A DNA stretch of 15,632 nt from an uncultured bacterium (lineage in GTDB: Bacteria; Bacillota; Clostridia; Lachnospirales; Lachnospiraceae). The notes beneath the pieces are model-generated. The model ran no database searches. It was not told the DNA's origin and was given only the letters and a program-made list of their open reading frames with translations. Numbering within the stretch: the stretch's first letter is position 1; each line of letters begins with the position of its first letter. The stretch lies in contig CAMBUC010000016.1 of the NCBI GenBank assembly GCA_945871045.1, positions 1-15,632 on the forward strand. The letters are read 5' to 3'. Shown here piece by piece: positions 6,548 to 13,846 of this stretch. The position numbers and the translations under genes were made by a program.

Positions 6548-7516
6548 TTATTCAAAGGGATAACGGATCCCCCATTGCCGGCGCAGCTGGTCCATCTGCT
6601 CCATAAGTAAGATTGTTTCACTGTGGGGCATTTCCTCACATTCCAATTTTCCTTCTCGCAGTGCTTTCATGCATGCTTCCACTTCATACTCGTAACCGGT
6701 GATCTGCTGCGGCACATCCATGGAGCGAAGGAGTTCGCGGTCAGAGGTAAACACTTCGATTTTCGTAATATTATTGATGTTGTATGCGATCAGATAACCC
6801 TTCGTTCCGTAAATGATACCATACTGCTCTGTGGCCGCATACATGCCGGTATGAAGGGTTGCCATACGTCCATCCTGATATGTCAGGATCATGGATGCCT
6901 GTCCATCCACACCGGTCTCATGTTTTACACAGGCAGACGTGAGACTTGCAATGTCATTGCCCAAAAACATACTGGCAAAGTTCAGCGGATAGATACCAAC
7001 ATCCAAAAGCGCCCCTCCTGCCAGTTCCGGCTTTACCAAGCGTTCTTTCTGTGAGATACCATATCCCAAATTTGCGCTGAGCATCCGAACCTCGCCCAAT
7101 TCGCCACTCTCGATCACTTCTTCGATCATTTTCCGCGAAGGCATGTACCGCGTCCAGATCGCCTCCGTGATAAAAACGCCTTTTTCATTTGCATAATCCA
7201 ACAGTTCCCGGGCCTGTGTGGCGTTGGCGGTAAACGCTTTCTCACAAAGTACCGGCTTTCCATGGTCAATACACATTTTCCCATGTGCCAGATGATGCGA
7301 ATGCGGTGTTGCAATATATACCAGATCTACCTGATCATCCAAAAGCATCTCCTCATAAGAGCCATACGCCTTTTCTATTTGATATGCATTTGCAAAATTC
7401 CGAGCCCGCTCCGGATCTCTGGCTGCCACCGCATATGCGGTAGCGTCTTTCATTCCGTTTAGCGTCCGTGCCATCTTGCCTGCAATATTTCCTGCGCCCA
7501 AAATTCCTATGTTCAT
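6548..7516 (-). CDS. Gfo/Idh/MocA-family NAD(P)-dependent oxidoreductase
   Basis: A 322-residue cytosolic dehydrogenase-type protein, a normal length for the family. The N-terminal Rossmann fold shows GILGAGNIAG at 4-13. CEKAF (91-95, with the catalytic-type Lys93) stands in place of the common EKP. The C-terminal domain carries GGALLDVGIYPLNF, the conserved substrate-site stretch. Such enzymes oxidise or reduce sugar- and inositol-like alcohols, and some act on trans-dihydrodiols; the substrate cannot be read from sequence. The start ATG 7516 has AGGAGG 8 nt upstream. It lies 95 bp after the EamA transporter gene with no evident terminator or strong promoter between them, so co-transcription is possible. 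Confidence 0.9.
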   Translation of the reverse strand: MNIGILGAGNIAGKMARTLNGMKDATAYAVAARDPERARNFANAYQIEKAYGSYEEMLLDDQVDLVYIATPHSHHLAHGKMCIDHGKPVLCEKAFTANATQARELLDYANEKGVFITEAIWTRYMPSRKMIEEVIESGELGEVRMLSANLGYGISQKERLVKPELAGGALLDVGIYPLNFASMFLGNDIASLTSACVKHETGVDGQASMILTYQDGRMATLHTGMYAATEQYGIIYGTKGYLIAYNINNITKIEVFTSDRELLRSMDVPQQITGYEYEVEACMKALREGKLECEEMPHSETILLMEQMDQLRRQWGIRYPFE

Positions 7517-7611
7517 GTATCGTTCCTCCTGTCTCTTTGTTCGTTATTCCTCTGTCTGTTTTTTGCATTCTTATGATTCAGTCTGCATACAGTGCTCCTG
7601 ATCTGATCATT

Positions 7612-8535
7612 TTAGGAAACATCCCTGCGGCTATTCACAAGATAAATGCCACAGGCTACCATCATTACCGCGATAAAATACTGCCATTTCAGTGCTTCTT
7701 TGAGCAGTAATGCGGAAAATATGACGCCCAAAACAGGGATCAGCGCATTATAAATGGCTACCTTACTAATGGGATGATAGGCGAGCAGTTCATTATAAAT
7801 CGCATAACAGACGGCCGATATCATCATTAAGGCGAATAATACAAGCACGCCTTTTAGAGTGACACGCCATGACTGCTCGGTACCGATCACCATCCCAATG
7901 GTCAAAAGAAATGCGCCTCCAATCATCATACTTTGCCCGGTTGCCTTCATCATATTCATTTTCTTTGAAGTGACTCGGGTGATGACCCCGCCGAATGCGC
8001 CGCAGCCTGCATTTAAAAGAATCATTCCGTCCCCTTTGAATGTAATGTTTTCAAAGAAATCAACGCCGGGCTGTATATTCATCGCAATGATCCCCAAAAT
8101 CCCCAATACGCATCCAAGCAATTTCGCAGTGGACATATGATCGTCAGAAAAGATCATCGTAGAGAGGATGATCAGAAAAAATCCCCCCATGGAATCCAAT
8201 ATGGTGGATCTTGCACTCTGGTTATAGCCCAACCCGATATATGCAAACATGTAATGCAGGGCGATATTTACAATGGCAAGAAGGATCAGCCAACCAATGT
8301 CGCGTTTATTATCTAATTCCAGTTTCTGTTTTCTCAGACAGCAAAATCCCGAAACCAACAGTCCGGCGAAAAGAAACCTTATCCCGGCAAATAAGATCTT
8401 CCCTCCCAGATCTGCCGAAGAAATTTGAAATTCCTGATACCCGATTTTAATGAGCGGATATGCCAACGACCAGCCAAAAGCACAAAAAATAGCCAGCAGG
8501 GGCTTATATCTGCTGCATCGAAATAAATCTTCCAT
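7612..8535 (-). CDS. EamA/DMT-superfamily transporter
   Basis: A 307-residue inner-membrane protein with about ten hydrophobic segments arranged as two EamA repeats (roughly 10-155 and 165-300). The first begins LLAIFCAFGWSLAYPLIKIG; the second ends VIFSALLLKEALKWQYFIAV, the typical last-helices signature. Drug/metabolite transporters of this family export small metabolites or amino acids; the substrate is not predictable here. The start ATG 8535 has GGAG 10 nt upstream. It is the first gene of a possible two-gene unit with the oxidoreductase and is divergent from the GGDEF gene across the repeat region. Confidence 0.9.
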   Translation of the reverse strand: MEDLFRCSRYKPLLAIFCAFGWSLAYPLIKIGYQEFQISSADLGGKILFAGIRFLFAGLLVSGFCCLRKQKLELDNKRDIGWLILLAIVNIALHYMFAYIGLGYNQSARSTILDSMGGFFLIILSTMIFSDDHMSTAKLLGCVLGILGIIAMNIQPGVDFFENITFKGDGMILLNAGCGAFGGVITRVTSKKMNMMKATGQSMMIGGAFLLTIGMVIGTEQSWRVTLKGVLVLFALMMISAVCYAIYNELLAYHPISKVAIYNALIPVLGVIFSALLLKEALKWQYFIAVMMVACGIYLVNSRRDVS

Positions 8536-8575
8536 ATGATGTTATCTCCGTTTCCAATTGTATGATCACCAGCAC

Positions 8576-8584
8576 ATTGTAACA
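8576..8584 (-). promoter_or_regulatory. Possible extended -10 promoter of the EamA gene
   Basis: On the minus strand TGTTACAAT (8584-8576) reads as an extended -10 (TGn plus TACAAT), about 40 nt upstream of the start at 8535. No convincing -35 is seen. Weak evidence. Confidence 0.3.
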
Positions 8585-8608
8585 CAGATTCGTTTCCAGC
8601 GCTACTCA

Positions 8609-8709
8609 TGACAATGGGCGCTTTTTGTGGCAATGGGCGATGGTCATGGCAATGGGCGCTTCTCGTGGCAATGGGCGATGGTCGTGGCATCAGAAACGTC
8701 CCCTCGACA
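8609..8709 (+). repeat. REP-like repeat copy A: four 19-bp tandem units plus a 25-bp end module
   Basis: Units lie at 8609-8627, 8628-8646, 8647-8665 and 8666-8684, each starting TG(A/G)CAATGGGCG. They alternate between a CTT(C/T)T(C/T)G ending and an ATGGTC(A/G) ending, so the true period is 38 bp. A 25-bp end module (8685-8709) begins TGGCAT and ends CGTCCCCTCGACA. The last 63 bp match copy B at 59 positions. The GTCCCC-TCGACA end resembles dispersed REP-like elements of Firmicutes linked to RAYT transposases; that assignment is from memory and unproven. No transposase is present in the window. Confidence 0.8.
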
Positions 8710-8732
8710 ATTCAGTAGAAATATAATATGAT
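8704..8732 (+). promoter_or_regulatory. Likely promoter of the GGDEF gene
   Basis: TCGACA (8704-8709, 5 of 6 to TTGACA) is 17 bp from TATGAT (8727-8732, 5 of 6 to TATAAT). The -35 hexamer is the last six bases of REP-like copy A, so the repeat appears to supply half of the promoter. A perfect TATAAT also lies at 8722-8727 but without a -35 at proper spacing. Confidence 0.5.
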
Positions 8733-8762
8733 GGACAGAGAAAAAAGGTGAAAGGAACGGTT

Positions 8763-9824
8763 ATGAAAACAAAGAAACTACAAACATTTATAACATTTGT
8801 TCAAAGCATTTTAATCATTATTATGACAATTCTTGTGGCCTGTATGATCATTCAGATCAACAACCTCCAGGGGACCGCCCGGGTCATCAATTATGCAGGG
8901 CTCGTCAGAGGTGCCACTCAGCGTGAAGTCAAGCTCGAAATCGCAGGACAGGAAAACGATGACCTAATCGTCTATCTGGATGAGATCTTAAACGGGTTAA
9001 AATACGAGTCGGGAAAATATAACCTTGTCAGTCTGGATGATGATGCGTACCAGAGTGATCTGGATGCACAGATGGAGTATTGGAAAAAACTAAAAGCCGA
9101 GATCTATCGTGTCCGGGAATATGGATTCGAAACAACCGATATCGTTGCGATCAGTGAGGAATATTTTCAGATGGCTGATACGACAGTCTCTGCCGCAGAG
9201 TTATATTCAGAATCTATCGCAACGGTGATCCGTTATCTGGAAATCGCTACGGCTATGGATAGCTCTATCCTGATCCTTATCATGCTGGCGCGCTCCCTGG
9301 AAGCCGTAAGCATGAGGCGACGGAATCACCAACTGGAACAGAAAGCATTTACCGATCAGCACACCGGCCTTCCAAACAAAGGAAAGTGTGAAGAATTCTT
9401 TTATGATAAAGAATTGATGCAAAGACCGGTCGCATGTATCGTATTTGATCTGAATAATTTGAAAACTGCAAATGATACCCTCGGTCATTCCGTGGGGGAT
9501 CAATTGATCGCAAATTTTGCAAGACTGCTGCGGAACGCCGTACCCGATCAGGACTTTGTCGGCAGATATGGCGGTGATGAGTTTATGGCAGTCATTTACG
9601 ATGCTACCCGCGAAGAAGTGGAAAACATATTAACTCGGTTGAAAACAGATGTAACAGAATTTAATGATCTGCACCACGGCGGCGGATTTGTAGAGGTGAA
9701 TTATGCCTGTGGCTGGGCACTATCCACGGAGTTATCCCATTGTTCTTTCCGCGTCCTATTTGACAAAGCAGACCGGAACATGTACAAAAACAAAATAGCG
9801 AAAAAAGAAGGGCGCCCCTCATGA
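8763..9824 (+). CDS. Membrane diguanylate cyclase (GGDEF) with NarX/PilJ-like sensor
   Basis: A 353-residue protein that makes cyclic di-GMP from two GTP. ATG 8763 is chosen over the upstream GTG at 8748 because AAGGA is 6 nt away. A TM helix spans 10-32. The extracytoplasmic segment begins INYAGLVRGATQREVKLEI (42-60), which resembles the N-x-AG-x-R P-box of NarX and PilJ helical sensors. A second hydrophobic helix lies at about 163-180. The GGDEF domain starts near 195 (FTDQHTGLPNK) and has the metal-binding FDLNNLK (D229) and an intact RYGGDEF (GGDEF 270-274). The product-inhibition I-site position reads PDQD, not RxxD, so feedback inhibition is probably lost. It is the only plus-strand gene, bracketed by REP-like repeats; its TGA stop is the first three bases of copy B. 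Confidence 0.9.
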   Translation: MKTKKLQTFITFVQSILIIIMTILVACMIIQINNLQGTARVINYAGLVRGATQREVKLEIAGQENDDLIVYLDEILNGLKYESGKYNLVSLDDDAYQSDLDAQMEYWKKLKAEIYRVREYGFETTDIVAISEEYFQMADTTVSAAELYSESIATVIRYLEIATAMDSSILILIMLARSLEAVSMRRRNHQLEQKAFTDQHTGLPNKGKCEEFFYDKELMQRPVACIVFDLNNLKTANDTLGHSVGDQLIANFARLLRNAVPDQDFVGRYGGDEFMAVIYDATREEVENILTRLKTDVTEFNDLHHGGGFVEVNYACGWALSTELSHCSFRVLFDKADRNMYKNKIAKKEGRPS

Positions 9825-9884
9825 CAAAGGGCGCTTCTCGTGGCAATGGGCGATGGTCGTGGCATTAGGAACGTCCCCTCGACA
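9822..9884 (+). repeat. REP-like repeat copy B: two 19-bp units plus end module
   Basis: Units at 9822-9840 and 9841-9859 and the 25-bp end module at 9860-9884 align with 8647-8709 at 59 of 63 positions, in the same orientation and 1,175 bp apart. The first unit contains the stop codon of the GGDEF gene (9822-9824). The end module contains the stop of the converging Fe-S membrane gene (9865-9867). Just upstream, GCGCCC (9812-9817) can pair with GGGCGC (9829-9834), giving a GC hairpin over the GGDEF stop but no T tract. Confidence 0.8.
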
Positions 9885-10458
9885 GATTATTCCTGATCTT
9901 ACAAATGCCCTGAGTCATAGTGCCCATCGGGCAGAAAGAACACCAGGTTCTGGGTTTGTAAAAGATCATTACGATAAGCCCGATCAGCGTAGAGGTCAGC
10001 ATCAGGCTGTAAAATCCAAAACTAAACTGTGCGATCCAATCCGGAACCATGCCCGCTGTATAGGTCCATCCCCACGGAATGCGGATCGTCCAAAACAGTT
10101 TGATGGCTTCCCGAAGTGTGTTGGCTCCACTTGCCACCAGCCAGGTCTGAAAGATGATATTTCCAAACATGCACAGGAAAAACACTAAAAATGCATAGCG
10201 AAACCACTTCGAGGACAGCCATCTTGGAGCGGCTTTGCCCCGCGAACACTTTGCAGACCCGCCAATTACAGCAAACAACTGACCTCTTCCACAATACCGA
10301 TTACAAAATCCCTTGTTGCCACCGATCACCGCAAACAACAACGGCACCATAAAATCGATCATGCCCAGCCATGCAAATAAAATATTGAAAAAACCGAGGC
10401 TAAAATACACGATCGACCATATCCAAAGATAATCATACCAATGTTTTTTCTTATTCAT
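9865..10458 (-). CDS. Polytopic 4Fe-4S membrane protein (NapH-like, Fer4_5 type)
   Basis: A 197-residue membrane protein with hydrophobic segments at about 12-32, 35-46, 88-108 and 143-166. Cys motifs are FCNRYCGRGQ (C52, C56) and WCSFCPMG (C173, C176) followed by C186; the CxxCPxG pattern is typical of Fer4_5/NapH-type electron-transfer proteins. The start ATG 10458 overlaps the ferredoxin stop as ATGA, with GGAGG inside the ferredoxin gene, so the pair is coupled and should pass electrons together. The acceptor is unknown. The last five residues (SRGRS) and the TAA come from REP-like copy B, so the original C-terminus was probably altered or cut short; a further Fe-S motif could have been lost. 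Confidence 0.8.
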   Translation of the reverse strand: MNKKKHWYDYLWIWSIVYFSLGFFNILFAWLGMIDFMVPLLFAVIGGNKGFCNRYCGRGQLFAVIGGSAKCSRGKAAPRWLSSKWFRYAFLVFFLCMFGNIIFQTWLVASGANTLREAIKLFWTIRIPWGWTYTAGMVPDWIAQFSFGFYSLMLTSTLIGLIVMIFYKPRTWCSFCPMGTMTQGICKIRNNLSRGRS

Positions 10459-10661
10459 GCCTCTACCTCCCTCTGCAATAACTGAATACATGACGCAGGA
10501 CAGATCCCGGCACATTTTCCACAACCGACACATTGCTCCTCATCAATCTGTGCATAGCAGCCACGGTAGATCCGGATCGCCTCGCGGGGGCATTCCTTCA
10601 TGCACGCGCCACATGCAACACAACGTTCTTTTTCCGCCAATGCATATCTTTTTGATCTCAT
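10455..10661 (-). CDS. Small 2[4Fe-4S] ferredoxin
   Basis: A 68-residue cytosolic bacterial-type ferredoxin with two complete cluster motifs: CVACGACMKECP (C14, C17, C20, C24) and CVGCGKCAGICP (C44, C47, C50, C54). The start ATG 10661 has GGAG 10 nt upstream. Its TGA overlaps the ATG of the membrane Fe-S protein. It presumably carries electrons to or from that protein. It lies 42 bp after the unrecognised gene at 10704, with no clear terminator between them. Confidence 0.92.
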   Translation of the reverse strand: MRSKRYALAEKERCVACGACMKECPREAIRIYRGCYAQIDEEQCVGCGKCAGICPASCIQLLQREVEA

Positions 10662-10703
10662 CTTTTGCTTTCTCCTTTTTTCAAAATAGTAATTCCGGTT
10701 ACA

Positions 10704-11366
10704 TCATATCATAAGATCCAGCGACATACCATCCTCCCAATCGTGGCAGTAACGCAGATACTCCGCTTCTGTATTTAAAAAATTCTCTGCATTCTTCGGC
10801 AGCACGATGGGCTCAATCGTATGTTTCTGATAATCACAGACATAGATCGTCTTCACGCAGTTCAAAAATACCCAGTCAAAACGCTTTGGTTTTTGCTCCT
10901 GTGTAAACCGCATATACTCAAACAATGCACCCGCGTCAATATCGTTCTCATCCGTCGGGTGCAAAAACAGATACAACCCGTTGTATCGTTTCTGTACATA
11001 ATTGGTATTCAGTTTTTCCAGTTTTCTGTCAAACCGGTACTTCGCCTTAGATAGATAATCCTGCTGCACGGAGCGGTCCGGCAGGATCGCCCAAAACCTT
11101 CCGTTATAAAAATTCAGCCGCTCGCCATATTTCTCAAAGGCCTGCGGCGGAAGATCCTCTTTCAGGCAGCCGAGGTACTGTTCAATAAAGTTCTCCTCCT
11201 GTCCGTCATCCGGAAGCAGTGCCTGACTGACTTCCAGTCCGAAATCCATCGCTTCATTGATCCAGTCCGGTGATTCACACTTGATAAAGCATGGGCGGTA
11301 TTCTTTCCACAAATACTTCAGCGACACTGCTGCATATATTTCATTTAAGAGTTTTTCATAAGCCAC
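10704..11366 (-). CDS. Unrecognised protein, possible restriction-endonuclease-like fold
   Basis: About 220 residues; I do not recognise the family. GTG 11366 is preferred because AAGGAG lies 9 nt upstream; ATG 11375 abuts the same site with no spacing. The N-terminal third contains KCESPDWINEAMDFGLEVSQ, that is P-D, ten residues, then E-V-S-Q. This resembles the PD-(D/E)XK core (E/Q variant) of many small nuclease-like proteins. The rest is mixed, charged and aromatic, ending YLRYCHDWEDGMSLDLMI. There is no signal peptide or TM segment, so it is cytosolic. It starts 35 bp after the DUF4143 ATPase stop and is likely in the same operon. The fold suggestion is weak; the reading frame is solid. 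Confidence 0.75.
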   Translation of the reverse strand: MAYEKLLNEIYAAVSLKYLWKEYRPCFIKCESPDWINEAMDFGLEVSQALLPDDGQEENFIEQYLGCLKEDLPPQAFEKYGERLNFYNGRFWAILPDRSVQQDYLSKAKYRFDRKLEKLNTNYVQKRYNGLYLFLHPTDENDIDAGALFEYMRFTQEQKPKRFDWVFLNCVKTIYVCDYQKHTIEPIVLPKNAENFLNTEAEYLRYCHDWEDGMSLDLMI

Positions 11367-11401
11367 AACACCCATCTCCTTCCTATTCTCGATTGCCCTC
11401 G

Positions 11402-12700
11402 TCAGATACAAAATGCTGCATACAATGGAACGGCACACATGTTCTCCTCTGTTCCGAAATTTTTTTCAGACAATCGGATCATCTTTTTCGGATGATACAT
11501 ATTACTATAATGTTTTAGACTCTTTGCCTTGACATGTTCCCCGGACTTTACCTCGATTGGTAAGATCTCTCCATCTTTTTGGATCAGAAAATCCAGTTCT
11601 GATACCGGAAAATCACTCGTCCAATAGTATAAATCATATCCTTTGGATTTTAAGGTCTGTGCCACGTAGTTTTCTGCCAGACTTCCCCGATAGAGTTCTG
11701 ATAATGTATTCCGCAAAATATTATCAAGTGATATTTTTGTAAATGCAGACAGCAAGCCCACATCTGAGAGATATAATTTAAAAGCGGACACATCACGGAA
11801 GGCGATCAGCGGTGCTTCTCCTCTGCTTACCCGGTCACATTCTAAAACCACTCCGGAAAAGACAAGCCATGCGATAGAATCTCCAAACAATCCTGCTGTC
11901 GCACCTTTGCGGATCAATTTATACTGAAATTTCTTGTTTTCTTTTGCAAGTTGTGCCGGCAAAGACAAGTAGGCATTTCTGATCTTTGTACTCTCACTGT
12001 CAGTCGCATATTTTGCCATATCCGCCGTATATGCGTTTAAGATCATACTTTGCACTTCAGGCACATTTACCATAGAGTCCCTTTGCAAATACTCATGAAT
12101 GGCAGCCGGCATGCCGCCAATATACAGATAGCGATGATACCATTCCAGCAATTCCTGATGCGTTGCCTGCGGCATCTCTTCCATACTTTCGTAATGCTCT
12201 CTGATGATGCTGACCAGATGCCTTTTGCCCACAGCATTCAAAAACTCATCAAAACCGAACGGATACAGCGTTTTTATCACGACCTTACCGACAGGAAAAG
12301 AATATTTTTCACGATTGATGGCCACACCCAAAAGACTTCCAGCTGCCGCAATATGATATTCCGGTGCCTCTTCGCAGAAATATTTCAAGGAAGTCAGCGC
12401 TCTCTTGCAAGCCTGAATTTCATCAAAGATCAGAAGCGTCCGATCCGGGATTACTTTCTGATCAAAATATTCCTCAATCAACCGGAGCAATCTGTCCGGA
12501 GACAATTCACCTTGAAAATACTCCGCTATGGTATCCATTCGCTCAAAATTAATATAGATCGTATTCTGAAAATATCTGTCTCCGAATTCACGCAAAATAT
12601 ATGTTTTTCCCACCTGTCGCACACCATAAAGTACAAGCGGCATGCGATCTGTCTTCCCGTCCTTCCACTTGACCAGTTCCTGCATGATATTTCTTTCCAT
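11402..12700 (-). CDS. ATP-binding protein with DUF4143 nuclease-like domain
   Basis: A 432-residue protein with the AAA_14 plus DUF4143 architecture. Walker A is GVRQVGKT (26-33), Walker B LLIFDEIQ (89-96), followed by AAAGSLLG (118-125), the usual sensor-like stretch. The C-terminal part has SELDFLIQKDGEILPIEVKSG with D370 and E383-V-K385, matching a PD-(D/E)XK core. Length is normal and the protein looks intact. These ATPases are very common in Clostridia and Bacteroidetes; their role is not settled, and DNA-related or defence functions have been suggested. The start ATG 12700 has GGAGG about 10 nt upstream, and a good promoter lies at 12753-12781. It leads the probable operon 12700-9865. 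Confidence 0.92.
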   Translation of the reverse strand: MERNIMQELVKWKDGKTDRMPLVLYGVRQVGKTYILREFGDRYFQNTIYINFERMDTIAEYFQGELSPDRLLRLIEEYFDQKVIPDRTLLIFDEIQACKRALTSLKYFCEEAPEYHIAAAGSLLGVAINREKYSFPVGKVVIKTLYPFGFDEFLNAVGKRHLVSIIREHYESMEEMPQATHQELLEWYHRYLYIGGMPAAIHEYLQRDSMVNVPEVQSMILNAYTADMAKYATDSESTKIRNAYLSLPAQLAKENKKFQYKLIRKGATAGLFGDSIAWLVFSGVVLECDRVSRGEAPLIAFRDVSAFKLYLSDVGLLSAFTKISLDNILRNTLSELYRGSLAENYVAQTLKSKGYDLYYWTSDFPVSELDFLIQKDGEILPIEVKSGEHVKAKSLKHYSNMYHPKKMIRLSEKNFGTEENMCAVPLYAAFCI

Positions 12701-12752
12701 GTGCAGACATTCCTCCTTCTCAAATACAATCAGATTTACTTGATCTATTCAT

Positions 12753-12781
12753 ATTCTAATACCTGAATAACTTAAAATCAA
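12753..12781 (-). promoter_or_regulatory. Promoter of the DUF4143 ATPase operon
   Basis: On the minus strand TTGATT (12776-12781), 17 bp, then TAGAAT (12753-12758), 52 nt upstream of the ATG. The two palindromes at 12783-12837 lie directly upstream of the -35, a usual place for activator or repressor sites. Confidence 0.55.
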
Positions 12782-12782
12782 G

Positions 12783-12837
12783 AAAAAGTCATTTTAAAAC
12801 GACTTTTTTATAAAAATAAATCATTTTAAAATGACTT
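12783..12837. repeat. Two AT-rich palindromes, possible operators or terminator
   Basis: Palindrome 1 (12783-12808) has arms AAAAAGTC and GACTTTTT around TTTTAAAA, with one A-C mismatch on the plus strand that becomes G-T on the minus strand. Palindrome 2 contains the perfect 14-mer TCATTTTAAAATGA (12821-12834) with flanking AA/TT. Their centres (12795.5 and 12827.5) are 32 bp apart, about three helical turns. On the minus strand palindrome 1 is an AU stem ending in T5 and could also end the lysozyme transcript. Confidence 0.55.
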
Positions 12838-12878
12838 TTCTATTCCAATGGTTAGATTATAAGATGTTCCATTCTTGA

Positions 12879-13796
12879 TCACTTCACTGTAACTTTCAAT
12901 TTTGCCGTTTTTCCACTTCCTGTTTTGACCTTGATCACTGCCTTCCCTTTTGCTTTTGCACGCAGTTTTCCGGTATTCTTATTTACAGTGACAATTTTCT
13001 TATTTGAAGATTTGAAGGTAACCGTATCGGTACATCCGCCCGGGCCCAGTTTCACTTTTGCAACGGTTGTTGCCCCTTTTTTCATGGAAAGAGTACTTTG
13101 GGTAAATGTTACACTGGTGGCTTCCATATATGAATAATTCAAGTCGCAAAACCCCTGATCCGTATTGGCTCCATCGAGACTTCCCTCACTGGTGTACTGC
13201 CAGATATCTACCGGAACCGGAAGTTTCGGCTTGCTTTCTCCGTAATATGCCGCCCACACCTTGTATCCATCCAACTCAGACCAGTCGAAAAAATCCTTCA
13301 GGTAAGAAGCGCTGGAATAGATCATCGGTGTGTAGCCCGCATCGGCGATCACCTCGCAAAAGGCTTTTGCGATGGCAGTAGTATTGCTCTTTCCATCGGC
13401 AAAACAACCGGCTTTCTCGATATCATAAGCAATCGGATAATCCAATTCTCTTCCCCCAAGGATCTCCAAACAATATTCCGCCTCCTTGACAGCAGCCTCC
13501 GGCGTGCGTACACAGCAGACATGATAGACTCCGACTTTCAATCCGGCTGCTTTTGCGCCTTCATAGTTTACATCAAACTGCGCATCCACATCCGGCGCCT
13601 GTCCTTCCCCGGTGCGCAGCATGACAAAATCTGCGGCGGATGCCCCCACCGTCTCCCAGTCAATGACACCGTTTTTTGAAGACACATCAAATCCTTCCAT
13701 CTTCGCTGCCGCCTGAACCGGCTGTACCGACAGCATAGTAATCAAAAGGACCGCTGCTATACGAACTGTAAATAGTTTCCTTGTTTTTTCTCTCAT
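12879..13796 (-). CDS. Secreted GH25 lysozyme with C-terminal bacterial Ig-like domain
   Basis: A 305-residue secreted muramidase that cleaves the MurNAc-GlcNAc bond of peptidoglycan. ATG 13796 is chosen because GAGG is 8 nt upstream and a signal peptide follows (REKTRK, hydrophobic 11-24, cleavage near VQA-A at 29-30). The in-frame start at 13871 would bury this signal. The GH25 domain spans about 33-225: GFDVSSKNG (D37), the catalytic pair DIE (D125, E127) in YPIAYDIEKAG, and VDIWQYTSEG (D197), so it looks active. Residues about 228-305 form a BIG2-like Ig domain (SSNKKIVTVNKNTGKLRAKAKG), probably for cell-wall attachment. It begins 50 bp after the AAA-ATPase gene with no obvious promoter. 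A role in wall turnover is the plain reading. Confidence 0.92.
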   Translation of the reverse strand: MREKTRKLFTVRIAAVLLITMLSVQPVQAAAKMEGFDVSSKNGVIDWETVGASAADFVMLRTGEGQAPDVDAQFDVNYEGAKAAGLKVGVYHVCCVRTPEAAVKEAEYCLEILGGRELDYPIAYDIEKAGCFADGKSNTTAIAKAFCEVIADAGYTPMIYSSASYLKDFFDWSELDGYKVWAAYYGESKPKLPVPVDIWQYTSEGSLDGANTDQGFCDLNYSYMEATSVTFTQSTLSMKKGATTVAKVKLGPGGCTDTVTFKSSNKKIVTVNKNTGKLRAKAKGKAVIKVKTGSGKTAKLKVTVK

Positions 13797-13846
13797 AACC
13801 TTTTCCTCATCAGCTAATTGGCCAAATCCAACCCGTCCTCCGGGCG

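Noticed and set aside
8609..8709. Tandem repeats as a CRISPR array
   Set aside because: The units are contiguous 19-mers without unique spacers, and there are no cas genes.
12856..12861. Perfect minus-strand TATAAT as the DUF4143 promoter
   Set aside because: The hexamer at 17 bp (AAGTGA) does not resemble a -35 and lies at the lysozyme stop. The pair at 12753-12781 is closer to the gene and better matched.
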